DNA of 64,000 nucleotides, taken from assembly GCF_902459655.1 (NCBI RefSeq), contig NZ_CABPSB010000011.1, positions 1-64,000 of the forward strand. Reading direction: 5' to 3'. The notes under the pieces are model-generated. The model saw nothing but the letters and a program-made list of their open reading frames with translations, searched no databases and had not been told where the DNA came from. This DNA comes from Pandoraea anhela. GTDB lineage: Bacteria > Pseudomonadota > Gammaproteobacteria > Burkholderiales > Burkholderiaceae. The position numbers and the translations under genes are program-made. Shown piece after piece: positions 1-9,246 of this stretch. How positions within the stretch are numbered: position 1 is the first letter of the stretch; the number at the start of each line of letters is the position of its first letter.

Positions 1-409
1 CGGCGATGTTGGCCTGCGAGGACAGCACGTCCATGCTTTGCGCACGCGTGGTGCGCGGTGCGGCTTCGAGCGCGAAGGCGGTCACGCCGACGGCGGCCAT
101 GCGCGCGTTGTTTTCGGCATCGAACGGGTTGAGCATGCCGACGACGACGCTGCCGCGCGGGATCTGGGCAAGTTCGTCGGGGGAGGGGGCGCGAACCTTG
201 AGGACGAGTGCTGCGCCGAGCGCGTCGGCAGCGCTGCCGAGCGTGGCGCCGGCCGCTTCGAAAGCGGCGTCGGGTACGCTGGCGGCCTCGCCTGCGCCGC
301 GTCCGATCACGATCTGATGTCCCGACGCGACCAGCTTCTTGACCGTCTCGGGCGTCGCCGCGACACGGGATTCGCCGGCGAGCGTTTCTCGGGGAATGCC
401 AATTCTCAT
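1..409 (-). CDS. pntA: NAD(P) transhydrogenase subunit alpha, N-terminal part (cut by window edge)
   Basis: The reverse strand reads from an ATG at 409 with an open frame running off position 1, so only about the first 136 residues are present. The protein opens MRIGIPRETLAGESRVAATP, the typical start of the PntA/alanine dehydrogenase N-terminal domain, and continues with the VLKVRAPSPDEL and VVGMLNPF segments of PntA. The enzyme is a membrane complex that couples hydride transfer between NADH and NADP+ to proton flow; this part belongs to the soluble NAD-binding domain I. A GGAGACCT ribosome binding site lies directly upstream (410-418). The rest of the operon (pntAb, pntB) should lie beyond the left edge. 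Alanine dehydrogenase is less likely because of the PntA-like spacing of these segments. Confidence 0.85.
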   Translation of the reverse strand, partial: MRIGIPRETLAGESRVAATPETVKKLVASGHQIVIGRGAGEAASVPDAAFEAAGATLGSAADALGAALVLKVRAPSPDELAQIPRGSVVVGMLNPFDAENNARMAAVGVTAFALEAAPRTTRAQSMDVLSSQANIA

Positions 410-540
410 AAGGTCTCCTGCCACGGCCTGTCACCGTTCAACGCCATAGCTCGCCATGGTGGCGTCAGGCGCCGTCGGCGTTATTCACCAACGCAATGCG
501 GCATCGTCGGTCTTGTCGTGGTCGAATGCTGTCGGTAGGT

Positions 541-586
541 ATTCAAAACAAAAACATCGTGATCGCCACAGGGGCGATCACGATGT
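541..586 (-). terminator. Rho-independent terminator of the tam-GST-Rid operon
   Basis: A perfect 14-bp stem (554-567 with 573-586) closes a 5-nt loop. On the minus strand it is followed by TTTTGTTTTGAAT. It lies 24 bp after the stop of the Rid-family gene on the same strand, exactly where the operon should end. Confidence 0.9.
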
Positions 587-610
587 CATGCACAGGTTGG
601 AAGGGAGCGA

Positions 611-991
611 TCAATCCGGCGTGGAAGTTTCGGTCGCGAATGCCTTTTGTCCTACGGCAAAAACTTGAAGGGCAAACTGCGACGAGGCCGGCGTTGCCTG
701 CACGCAAGCGCGAGCCGGCGCAACGCCGGCAGGAAGCCAATCGCCCCAAGCACGATTGATTTCCTCCAGATTCTCCAGGTCCTTGACGAACAGCACGGCG
801 AGCAACATCGACGAGCGGTCCCCGCCCGCGACTTCGAGATACTTCCCGACCTTGTTCATCGCCTCAAGCGTCTGGTCGTAAGCCGATGCCGACGCGTTGT
901 CGGGAACCTGCCCGGAAACGAAAATGAATGCGCCCGAAGCGACGGCCTTGCTCAGTTTTTCGGTGGTGTTGAATCGTTCGATAGGAAACAT
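611..991 (-). CDS. Rid (YjgF/YER057c/UK114) family protein
   Basis: This 126-residue protein has the length and fold signature of the Rid family, small trimeric proteins that hydrolyse reactive enamines and imines released by PLP enzymes. Visible family features are ASGAFIFVSGQVP near residue 18 and PARACVQA near residue 91, whose arginine matches the imine-hydrolysing arginine of RidA. The glutamate of the IEIEAIA segment in archetypal RidA is not conserved here (FALQVFAVG), so it probably belongs to another Rid subgroup with different substrates. It is the last gene of a three-gene operon: it starts 9 bp after the GST gene and ends before a strong terminator. Confidence 0.85.
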   Translation of the reverse strand: MFPIERFNTTEKLSKAVASGAFIFVSGQVPDNASASAYDQTLEAMNKVGKYLEVAGGDRSSMLLAVLFVKDLENLEEINRAWGDWLPAGVAPARACVQATPASSQFALQVFAVGQKAFATETSTPD

Positions 992-1000
992 AGGGTTCTC

Positions 1001-1666
1001 TTACAGTGGAGCGTTCAAAACATAAGTCTGATAGGCCGGGCGCATGCTGAGCGCCTCGTACCAGCGAGTCAGACTGCGAGGAATGTCGTCATGCGGGGCC
1101 ATGGCATGCCAGCGGTGGACGGCAGGCCCTACGGCGTAGTCGGCGACGCCAGGGTCTCTGCCGCCGAGGAAACGCGCGGCTTCCAATGGTTCCGCGAGCA
1201 GCTTCCATAACGCGGTCGCTCTGCGCCAATGGTGCTCGGCGCTCGCGGGGGGGAGGGGCTTGCCGCGCTTGGTGTGCCCCCATAGGGCGGTCATATGGCT
1301 GCCAATTTCGGTGCCGTACCAGTCCATCCAGCGTTCCTGTAACGCCACGTCGCGGGCGTCTTCAGCGCCGTGTCCATAAGCGCGGCAGAGGTACCGGACG
1401 ATAGTGTTCGATTCCCAGAGGACGAATGGTCCGTCCTTGAGCACCGGCACCAGCGCGTTGGGATTCAGGGCGAGAAACTCGGGCGTACTCAGGCTGCCGC
1501 CTTGCCCGCCGGCCGGAATGTGATCGACGGGGAGCGCCAGATCGGCTGCGCTGAACAGGACACGCTGAACGTTCAGAGAGTTGAGGCGTCCCCAGACCGT
1601 CACGGCTTCGCGCGTCGAATGAGAACGAAAGGCGTCTTGCATGAGGCGTGTTCTGGTGAAGTTCAT
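1001..1666 (-). CDS. Glutathione S-transferase family protein
   Basis: The 221-residue product has the two-domain GST layout. An N-terminal thioredoxin-like domain (residues about 15-95) carries the cis-proline segment NALVPVLKDG and the glutathione-contacting ESNTIVRYL motif. An all-helical C-terminal domain follows. The start at 1666 is chosen because its ATG overlaps the TGA of the upstream tam gene (ATGA), which implies translational coupling; longer reading would run deep into tam. The substrate cannot be read from sequence. Co-transcription with a methyltransferase and a Rid protein suggests a role in disposing of reactive metabolites. Confidence 0.85.
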   Translation of the reverse strand: MNFTRTRLMQDAFRSHSTREAVTVWGRLNSLNVQRVLFSAADLALPVDHIPAGGQGGSLSTPEFLALNPNALVPVLKDGPFVLWESNTIVRYLCRAYGHGAEDARDVALQERWMDWYGTEIGSHMTALWGHTKRGKPLPPASAEHHWRRATALWKLLAEPLEAARFLGGRDPGVADYAVGPAVHRWHAMAPHDDIPRSLTRWYEALSMRPAYQTYVLNAPL

Positions 1667-2433
1667 CGGGTCGCGACGAGGAACAGTCGCGGAAATGGGA
1701 GTACGACGGTGCCGTCCGGCAGCGCGGGGTAGGCGTCGGCGATACGCGCTTCGTAACGAGTGAGATACTCGGCGCGCTCGGCCTCGGTCAGCGGTGCCAG
1801 ATACGGGCGCAGTCCGCTTCCCTTGAACCACTCGACCACGGCGGACGACCCGCCCGTCAACAGGTGGTGATAAGTCGTGCGCCAGATATCCACGTGCGAC
1901 GCCGCAGCACGAAGCAACGCGTAGTACCAAGCGACGTCCGGCAGCGCCTCACGCGCGGCGGCGGCGTTCGCCAGTTTTTCCGCCCAGGGCGATTCGGCGG
2001 CAACCTCACGCATCAACCGATGCGCAGGCTCATCGAGGTTGTCCGGCATTTGCAGCGCCAGGCTGCCGCCGGGGGCCAGCATCGATGCGATTTTCGGCAG
2101 GATGTCGGCATGATTCGGCACCCACTGGAATACGGCGTTGGCGAGAATGACATCGCAAGGTGTGTCCGTGCGCCAGGCGCCGATGTCGGCGAGATCGAAT
2201 CGCACGTCGGGGAGTCGCTTGCGCGCGGCGTCCACCATGTCGGCGGAATTGTCGAGACCGAGCGCGTCGGCCCCGGGGAAGCGGTCGATGAGGACTTCCG
2301 TCGAATTGCCCGGGCCGCATCCGAGATCGACGACGAACTTCGCGTCGGTGGTCGGCACGGCCGACAGCAAATCCCGGACGGGCCGGGTGCGTTCGCGCTC
2401 AAATTGAGAGTACTGCTTCGATGACCATGTCAT
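1663..2433 (-). CDS. tam: Trans-aconitate 2-methyltransferase
   Basis: The 256-residue protein matches E. coli Tam along its length by recall. It has the SAM-binding VVDLGCGPGNST motif near residue 35, the family-specific FQWVPNH and LALQMPDNLDEPAH segments, and VDIWRTTYHHLL and FPRLFLVA near the C-terminus. Tam methylates trans-aconitate, a spontaneous by-product of cis-aconitate that inhibits the citric acid cycle. The start at 2433 gives MTWSSKQYSQFERERTRP, which aligns with the E. coli N-terminus; the frame is open further upstream but that sequence is low complexity. It is the first gene of the tam-GST-Rid operon. Confidence 0.9.
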   Translation of the reverse strand: MTWSSKQYSQFERERTRPVRDLLSAVPTTDAKFVVDLGCGPGNSTEVLIDRFPGADALGLDNSADMVDAARKRLPDVRFDLADIGAWRTDTPCDVILANAVFQWVPNHADILPKIASMLAPGGSLALQMPDNLDEPAHRLMREVAAESPWAEKLANAAAAREALPDVAWYYALLRAAASHVDIWRTTYHHLLTGGSSAVVEWFKGSGLRPYLAPLTEAERAEYLTRYEARIADAYPALPDGTVVLPFPRLFLVATR

Positions 2434-2515
2434 GGCGTGCGGGGATAGGCATCGTGATGAAGGAGGGGCAGCCGGGGCGAGCGCTTGTCGTCGCGCATGC
2501 CCCGGTTGCGGCCGG

Positions 2516-3853
2516 TCAGTGCATCGCGGTTTGATTGGAGGCGAGGCCCGTGGGGTGCTCGATGGGCGTCGTCGGCAAGCTCGGTGCGTGCGGTGCGGGT
2601 GCGGTGCCCGGTTGCGGGACGTCACTGGGCAGGTGTTTCGACTCCCATTTGGCGAGTGCCGCAGCAGCCACACCGTTACCGAGCAGATTCGTGACCGTGC
2701 GGCCCATGTCCACGAAGATATCGACCGCCAGCAGCAACACGACGCCCTCGACCGGAATCCCGAATGTCGGGAGCATTGCCGTGAGAATCACGAGCGAGCC
2801 TCGCGGCACGCCGGCGCTACCCTTGCTGGCGATCAGCATGACCAGAAGCATGCCGATTTGCTGGGAGACCGTGACGTCGATGTGATACGCCTGGACCAGG
2901 AAGATGGTCGCGAACGCCTGATACATCATGGCGCCGTCGAGGTTGAAGGAGTAAGCCAGCGGCAGAATGAACGTGCTGATCTTGCGCGGTACGCCGAATT
3001 TCTCGAGACGTTCTAGCAACTTCGGCAACGCCGCCTCGCTGCTCGCCGTCGAGAAGCCGACGAGCAGCGGCTCGCGCAGCGACCTGATGAGCTCGAAAAC
3101 CTTCCGGCCGAGAAAGGCGTAGCCGGCGCACATGATCAACACGCCGAGCATCAGGAAGCCGCTATAGACGCCGCCCACAAACTTGCCATATACGAGCAAC
3201 ACCGAAATGCCGTGTTGTGCGATGGCCGAAGTGACGGCGGCGAACACGCCGATCGGTGCGAAGTACATGACGTAGCGGGCCATCTTCATCATGACCTGAA
3301 ACACTTCCTCGAGCACGGGCACCAGCGCCTTCGTGCCGTTCGCCTTGCACACGGCGGACAGACCGAAACCGAAGAACACCGAAAACAGAAGAATGGCCAT
3401 GATCTCGTTCTGCGCCATCGCTTGCGCGATGCTCTGCGGCACGATCTTCGAGACCATCGTCTTCATGCTGAAAACGGCGCCGTTGAACTCGACCGGAACG
3501 CCGGAGTGCGGCATCTTCACGCCGTCGCCCAGACCGTACAGGTTGGAGAGCGTCATGCCCAGACCGAGCGACACGAACGACGCGACGACGAACCACAGCA
3601 TGGCTTTGCCGCCGATACGCCCCAGTTCCCTGGGGCCGTCGCTGTTCGTCATGCCGGTGACGATGCCGCTGAATACCAGGGGCGCGATCACCATCTTGAT
3701 GAGTCTGAGGAAGACGTCGGCAATGACGCTGAACCCGTCGGCAATTTCCTTGTTCCTCGCGCCCGGCGGAATGTAGATGTTGATCAGGTATCCCGCGATC
3801 ACGCCCAGGATAAGCCCGACGAATATGTAAGTGGAAAGGTGATGACGCTTCAT
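2516..3853 (-). CDS. Dicarboxylate/amino acid:cation symporter (DAACS family)
   Basis: The 445-residue integral membrane protein belongs to the sodium/proton:dicarboxylate symporter family (GltP/DctA). Visible hallmarks are the serine-rich hairpin around STASSEAALP, the substrate motif NLDGAMMYQ, and ASKGSAGVPRG followed by the last transmembrane helix with DIFVDMGRT and NLLGN. It should import aspartate, glutamate or C4-dicarboxylates; the sequence alone does not separate these. The start at 3853 is supported by GGAG placed 8 nt upstream. It lies 59 bp after the PrpF-like gene on the same strand, as the last gene of a three-gene operon, so its substrate is probably related to the acid handled by its two neighbours. 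The C-terminal 40 residues are proline-rich and not conserved in the family. Confidence 0.85.
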   Translation of the reverse strand: MKRHHLSTYIFVGLILGVIAGYLINIYIPPGARNKEIADGFSVIADVFLRLIKMVIAPLVFSGIVTGMTNSDGPRELGRIGGKAMLWFVVASFVSLGLGMTLSNLYGLGDGVKMPHSGVPVEFNGAVFSMKTMVSKIVPQSIAQAMAQNEIMAILLFSVFFGFGLSAVCKANGTKALVPVLEEVFQVMMKMARYVMYFAPIGVFAAVTSAIAQHGISVLLVYGKFVGGVYSGFLMLGVLIMCAGYAFLGRKVFELIRSLREPLLVGFSTASSEAALPKLLERLEKFGVPRKISTFILPLAYSFNLDGAMMYQAFATIFLVQAYHIDVTVSQQIGMLLVMLIASKGSAGVPRGSLVILTAMLPTFGIPVEGVVLLLAVDIFVDMGRTVTNLLGNGVAAAALAKWESKHLPSDVPQPGTAPAPHAPSLPTTPIEHPTGLASNQTAMH

Positions 3854-3912
3854 GTTTGTCTCCGGAAACATGGATTTCGCGCGGCCAGACGCCTTGTCGG
3901 CCCTGTACGCGT

Positions 3913-5091
3913 TTATTGGGGGTGTTCGGCGCATGCGCCTTGTGAGGGGGCAATGCCGCGCAGGTAGGCGGGCACGAGGACTCGGCCTTCCATGATGCGT
4001 CGCGCGGTGCGCAGGATCGACGTCGACAGCACCTGGCCGTCGTTCGGATCGACATCGGCTTCGACGCGCATGACGCCCGACGGGTGATGAATGTCGACAA
4101 TGCCGGTGGCCCGGGCGGCGGTGTTGCGGGTCTCCATCGACGTGCGCATGGCCGCGTGCGCCACGGTTCCCGGAATACAGGCCGCTGCCGCCAGCGCCAT
4201 CGCCGACGTAACCGGTGCGGCGCGATGCGGTTGATCGCAGGAATAGAATCGGGCGCGAATGCCGGTCTGCGTGCTGTCGAGGCGAGACACGAGCACGACA
4301 TCAGGCACATTTTTGTACGTGCTTTGCGCCTCCTCCCACGTTTTGGCGCAGCCCATCGCGATTGCCGCGGCGCATCTCACATCGGCCAGGCGCTGCGTAA
4401 TATCGGCGCGCGCGGCCATGGCGCTGTAGGATTCGTCGCCCCGCAGGCCGAACGCGTCGGCGTTGGCGATCACGCAAGGAATACTGACGTCGATCAGCGT
4501 TGCCGCAAGTGTTTGACCGTCCGGCAGGCGGATGTCGTCAGTCATGTGTCCTGTCGGGAACGTTTCTCCGACCATCGAGCCGCCCGGGTGCTCGAACGTG
4601 AGGGACACCGGTGCGCCCTGTCCGGCGACACCGGAGATGGCGATGAACGATTGCGTTGGCGCGTCGTGGTCGAATCGCGCGATGATGCGTGTGCACGTGT
4701 TCTCGTTGAAGATGCGCACGACCGTCTCGCCGTGTCCGGGGAGCACCCATCCCTCGTCGACGGCATATGGGCCGATCGCCGACGAGATATTGCCGCAATT
4801 GGCGCCGAGCAGGACCGCGCCGGACTTCGGGTCGATCTGGGCGAAAAAGTAATCGACGTCGATCCCTTCTCGCGTAGAGGGCGCGAGAACCGCGATCTTC
4901 GACAGGGACGTGATGCCGCCCCCTAAACCATCCAGTTGCTTGCTCTCGGGGTCCGGACTGCCGAGCACTGCGCGGAAGATATCGGGCCACGTCCGTCGGT
5001 CTGCCGGCAGGTCATCCCGCTTGAATACCACCGCGCGGCTGGTGCCGCCCCGCACATAGACGGCCGGAATGGCGAGATTACCGGGGCGCAT
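3913..5091 (-). CDS. PrpF-like isomerase (methylaconitate/4-oxalomesaconate tautomerase family)
   Basis: The 392-residue protein opens with IPAVYVRGGTSRAVVFKRDDLP, typical of the PrpF family (a diaminopimelate-epimerase fold). It also has LDGLGGGITSLSKIA, GANCGNISSAIGPYAV and MGCAKTWEEA. Members move a double bond in unsaturated tricarboxylic acids, as in PrpF (2-methylaconitate) or the LigU/GalD type (4-oxalomesaconate). Neither acnD/prpC nor a gallate or protocatechuate pathway lies nearby, so the substrate is open. The start at 5091 has AGGAG 8 nt upstream and overlaps the end of the upstream reductase gene by 14 bp, so the two are probably translationally coupled. Confidence 0.8.
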   Translation of the reverse strand: MRPGNLAIPAVYVRGGTSRAVVFKRDDLPADRRTWPDIFRAVLGSPDPESKQLDGLGGGITSLSKIAVLAPSTREGIDVDYFFAQIDPKSGAVLLGANCGNISSAIGPYAVDEGWVLPGHGETVVRIFNENTCTRIIARFDHDAPTQSFIAISGVAGQGAPVSLTFEHPGGSMVGETFPTGHMTDDIRLPDGQTLAATLIDVSIPCVIANADAFGLRGDESYSAMAARADITQRLADVRCAAAIAMGCAKTWEEAQSTYKNVPDVVLVSRLDSTQTGIRARFYSCDQPHRAAPVTSAMALAAAACIPGTVAHAAMRTSMETRNTAARATGIVDIHHPSGVMRVEADVDPNDGQVLSTSILRTARRIMEGRVLVPAYLRGIAPSQGACAEHPQ

Positions 5092-6046
5092 GGCGATTCT
5101 CCTGATGCGGCGCATGAGCCGAAACACCAGCAGACCCGGTCACGCGTTGGTACGCGAGCCCCGCGATCGCGATGTCCTCGAGGCCGACGCCCACCGACTT
5201 GTAGACCACGATGCCGTGATGCCCCGGCGCGGGCGCATCGGCGGGCATGGCGAGCGCGTCGGCAAGCTCGATGAGCTTGTCGTCCGGAAGGGCAGCCTTC
5301 GCCGCCAGAATGATGTCGCCTGCCTCGCTTGTCGCTTGGGGTTTCCACTCGACCACCACCCGCGATGCGCGCGCCAGGGTGGTGTCGTTCAATTCCCGCG
5401 TGGTGGGTAAGCTCGATCCAATCGCGGCAACAAACGCGTTGGGCTTGAGCCAGGCGCCGTCGAACAATGGGGTTTGCGACCGCGATGCCGTCACCACGAT
5501 ATCGGCCTGCTCGACGGCCGATTGCGGGGAACTCACATGCACCGGCGCGTCGCAGGCGTTCGAGAGTTCGGTGACGGCATCGGCCGTCACGTACGGATCA
5601 TGGAGCAGAATCCGCTCGATGGGAAAGGCGCGTGAGAGCTGAATCGCGTGTTGGCGGCCCTGGGTGCCTGCGCCGAAAAGCGCGAGGGTCGTCGATCCGG
5701 GGATCGCAAACTGTCTGGCTGCGATCACCGAACATGCCGCCGTGCGAAGGCGCGTGATGGCATTGGCGTCGAGTACGGCGAGCGGTTTGCCGTCGAGCGC
5801 AGAGAACAGAACGATCACGAACGAGAACTGGCCCGAAATCGTGGTGTAGACCTTCGCACCCGCCACCCCCTGCGTGGGAATGACCGCGCCGAGCGTCGAC
5901 AGCTTGACGCCATTCGACTCCGTGCGAACACGGGCCTGCATTGCCGCGTCCCCGCGCCCGAACGCGAGAAAACTCTCGCGCAGCGCCGTTTGGGCATCTT
6001 CGGCCGTGACGTGCGCGTCTATCAATTCATCTGTGATGTGAAGCAT
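5078..6046 (-). CDS. Ornithine cyclodeaminase/mu-crystallin family oxidoreductase
   Basis: The 322-residue protein has the family layout: an N-terminal substrate part with GAKVYTT (catalytic lysine region) and ITRLRTAACSVIAA, then a Rossmann domain with LALFGAGTQGRQHA, and later DIVVTASRSQTPLF and AAIGSSLP. Relatives include ornithine cyclodeaminase, ketimine reductases (pyrroline-2-carboxylate or piperideine-2-carboxylate) and iminosuccinate reductase. An imine reductase acting on a dicarboxylic or amino acid substrate would fit the symporter two genes downstream, but this is inference. AAGGA lies about 8 nt before the ATG. It is the first gene of the operon and is divergent from the glutaredoxin-DinB gene. 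Confidence 0.8.
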   Translation of the reverse strand: MLHITDELIDAHVTAEDAQTALRESFLAFGRGDAAMQARVRTESNGVKLSTLGAVIPTQGVAGAKVYTTISGQFSFVIVLFSALDGKPLAVLDANAITRLRTAACSVIAARQFAIPGSTTLALFGAGTQGRQHAIQLSRAFPIERILLHDPYVTADAVTELSNACDAPVHVSSPQSAVEQADIVVTASRSQTPLFDGAWLKPNAFVAAIGSSLPTTRELNDTTLARASRVVVEWKPQATSEAGDIILAAKAALPDDKLIELADALAMPADAPAPGHHGIVVYKSVGVGLEDIAIAGLAYQRVTGSAGVSAHAPHQENRHAPR

Positions 6047-6412
6047 CTATCCATTCCTTATCCGGGATCTTATTCTCTCTTTCGAGAATACTGTATCCAG
6101 GATCCAGAATGGATCGTCGTTCTTCGAATGTCAAGAAAACAAAAATAGGGAGACTGGGGAGTATGCCGGGGATGATGTTATTTTCTATGTAAAACAATGA
6201 CTTATTTATTTTCTTTGGTTCATTTCATTGTTTTCCCCTATACGGTGCTACGACAGAGTGCCCCCATGCAATTGCAACTTGCTCTTTCCTTGATGGAGTT
6301 TTATACTCACAAAAATGCAATCAAACTGACGCAAAGCCATCGCTGCGCGCCGGCTTGGGTCCGTTCGTCAGACAAGAGGTTTTGCCTCGTCCCCAGCAAG
6401 GAGATGTTCATC
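6047..6412 (+). other. Divergent intergenic region between the cyclodeaminase-like operon and the glutaredoxin-DinB operon
   Basis: This 366-bp stretch is AT-richer than its surroundings. It must hold the promoters of both divergent operons. The only clear element I see is the GntR-type site at 6086-6105. The upstream extension of the glutaredoxin frame through here (ATG at 6197) is not convincing as protein. Confidence 0.6.
6086..6105. promoter_or_regulatory. Candidate GntR-type operator, copy 1
   Basis: The sequence GAAT-A-CTGTATCCAG-GATCC lies 40-60 bp upstream of the cyclodeaminase-like start. It is identical at 18 of 20 positions to 11186-11205 upstream of a porin. The core CTGTATCCAG is an imperfect inverted repeat, as GntR/FCD operators usually are, and a GntR/FCD regulator is encoded 1 kb away (7170). 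Assignment to that regulator is inference. Confidence 0.55.
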
Positions 6413-7168
6413 ATGTCGGAAGCGTTGCGTGTGTATTGGCAGCCGGGTTGCTCCAGTTGCGTGAAAGTCAAGGAGTTGCTTGCGCAACTCAATGTGCCGT
6501 TCGAGGCCATCAACATTCAGGAGCAGCCGGATGCATTCCGGGAGTTGGCGAAGCGCGGGATTCGAAGCGTGCCGGTGTTGATCCGTGGCGACGAGTCGAT
6601 TTTCGGTCAGTCGCTCAATGACGTTGCGGCGTTCGTGGGCAAAAAACTCGATCACCAGCGTCTGCCCGTGCCCGAGCTTTTTCAGCGATGGACGTACTTT
6701 TTGAACACCGCTCGCGGCCTGATTGCCCAGATTCCCGACGAACTCATCGACCAGCGCCCGGTGGCAGAGCGAGACCGGACCTACTGCCAGCTGAGCTATC
6801 ACATCTTCCAGATCGCAGACAGCTTCCTGCTGTCGGTGGAAGAGGGCATGACGGATACGCGTGAAGTGACCGATGCCGTGCTGGACCACATCCGGACGGT
6901 GCCGGATCTGCTGACGTATGCCGATCCGATCATCGCGCGCCATGCCCGGTGGTGGGAGAAGCAGGCCGACAAGCATTGCGAGTTCAACATCGAGACGTAC
7001 TACGGCCCGCAGGACGCCGCGACCGTGATCGAGCGCAGCACCTGGCACACGGCGCAGCATGTGCGCCAGCTCGACCATGTGTTGGGTGCGGCGGTGCCGG
7101 GCGTAAAATCGCGGGTCAATCCCGAGATGTTCGTCGGGCTCCCGATCCCTCAAGCACTGTGGCAATAA
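6413..7168 (+). CDS. Glutaredoxin-DinB-like fusion protein
   Basis: The 251-residue protein has two parts. Residues 1-80 are a glutaredoxin: RVYWQPGCSSC holds the CxxC redox pair, SVPVLIRG the cis-proline, and the fold ends in NDVAAFVGKKL. Residues about 90-235 resemble the DinB four-helix superfamily, with histidines in SYHIFQIADSF and in TWHTAQHVRQLDHVL at the usual metal-ligand positions. DinB-fold proteins include thiol-dependent transferases and isomerases, so a thiol-linked reaction is plausible. The start at 6413 has AAGGAG 9 nt upstream; an ATG at 6404 is too close to it. It lies 1 bp before the GntR gene and upstream of trxB in the same direction. Confidence 0.75.
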   Translation: MSEALRVYWQPGCSSCVKVKELLAQLNVPFEAINIQEQPDAFRELAKRGIRSVPVLIRGDESIFGQSLNDVAAFVGKKLDHQRLPVPELFQRWTYFLNTARGLIAQIPDELIDQRPVAERDRTYCQLSYHIFQIADSFLLSVEEGMTDTREVTDAVLDHIRTVPDLLTYADPIIARHARWWEKQADKHCEFNIETYYGPQDAATVIERSTWHTAQHVRQLDHVLGAAVPGVKSRVNPEMFVGLPIPQALWQ

Positions 7169-7169
7169 G

Positions 7170-8104
7170 ATGACTGATCTGCCGGAAACCCCGTTGACTC
7201 CGACGCAACAGCGTGTCGTTCGCGAAATCGTGGCGATCGCCAAGAAGGACGCGTTGGGGGTTGGCGACCGATTGAACGAATCGAGTCTGGCGACGCGAAT
7301 TGGCACCTCCCGGTCGCCCGTCAACGTGGCTTTACGGCATTTGAACGCCATCGGCGTGCTGAGTTACGACGCCAATCGGGGGTTTTCGCTCGCGCGCCCC
7401 CCGGTCGATATCGATGAGGGTCTCGGTGTTCAGCCTGACGACGCGCTCTATCTCGCGATGGCACGCGTTCGTCTCGCCAACGAGTTGCCCGAGATCGTTT
7501 CCGAATCGGAACTCATGCGCCGCTTCGATGCGCCTCGTACCGCCGTGCTGCGTGTGCTGTCCACGATGCAACAGGAAGGGTGGGTGGAGCGCTCGGTCGG
7601 TCACGGGTGGCAATTCATGCCGATGATCGACTCGCTCAGCGCCTACGAGGAGAGCTATGTGTTCCGAAGCGCCGTGGAACCCGCTGCGTTGCTGTCGCCG
7701 ACCTTCGTCATGAAGACCGACGAATGGCTCGCGTTGCGAAAGCGCCAGCAGCACGTGGCGGAAGCGGGCTTCCGCACGATGAGCCCTTTGGCGCTTTTCG
7801 AGGCGAATCGCGAGTTTCACGAGACGCTTGCCGACTGGTCGAACAACCGCTTCTTCTCGCAAGCGGTGCGGCGCATTCATCGCATGCGCCGGCTGATCGA
7901 GTACCGACAGGATCGGGCACGCGAACCCAGACGTCAGGACGCATTGGAGCATCTTGCGATTCTCGACGCCATCGAGGCGGGGAACATGCGATTCGCGGCG
8001 ACGCTCATGCGTGATCACATCGAGTCCGGTCGACACGTCGCCGAGCAAGCCGGCCCGTCCTTTGGCGTGCAGCGGCACGGCGATTCACAGCGCCATGATT
8101 TGAA

Positions 8105-8108
<4 letters not shown>
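7170..8108 (+). CDS. GntR/FCD-family regulator with two winged-helix domains
   Basis: The 312-residue protein is longer than the usual 220-250 of FCD regulators. Residues about 9-75 form one winged helix (LNESSLATRIGTSRSPVNVALRHL..). Residues about 89-150 read like a second one (SESELMRRFDAPRTAVLRVL..). An FCD ligand-binding domain follows, with the histidine-bearing segments REFHETLADWSNN, EHLAILDAIEAGN and LMRDHIESG. FCD domains bind small carboxylates through a metal ion. It starts 1 bp after the glutaredoxin-DinB stop and probably controls this locus; the sites at 6086 and 11186 are candidate operators. The ligand is unknown, a carboxylate being the family default. Confidence 0.8.
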
Positions 8109-9117
<1,009 letters not shown>

Positions 9118-9149
9118 ATCGCTGCGCATCGCGCGCAGAACATCTTGAG

Positions 9150-9188
9150 AAGGGCGCCGACGTCGTATGCGATCGGCGCCCTTTTTTT
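9150..9188 (+). terminator. Rho-independent terminator after trxB
   Basis: An 11-bp perfect stem (9150-9160 with 9173-9183) is followed by seven T residues (9182-9188). It begins 32 bp after the trxB stop. Confidence 0.9.
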
Positions 9189-9246
9189 GCCCTTGCTTTG
9201 TTCTTGCCATTGATAGGGAAACCCGCTTCGCAGCAGGTCGTCAGCC

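Noticed and set aside
2013-2424. Several open frames inside tam on both strands
   Set aside because: Shadows of the tam coding frame, which has full family similarity.
2472-2505. 7-bp GC stem after the symporter gene as a terminator
   Set aside because: Long loop and no T-tract.
3913-3934. Upstream extension of the symporter gene overlapping the PrpF-like gene
   Set aside because: The start at 3853 has a good ribosome binding site and matches family N-termini.
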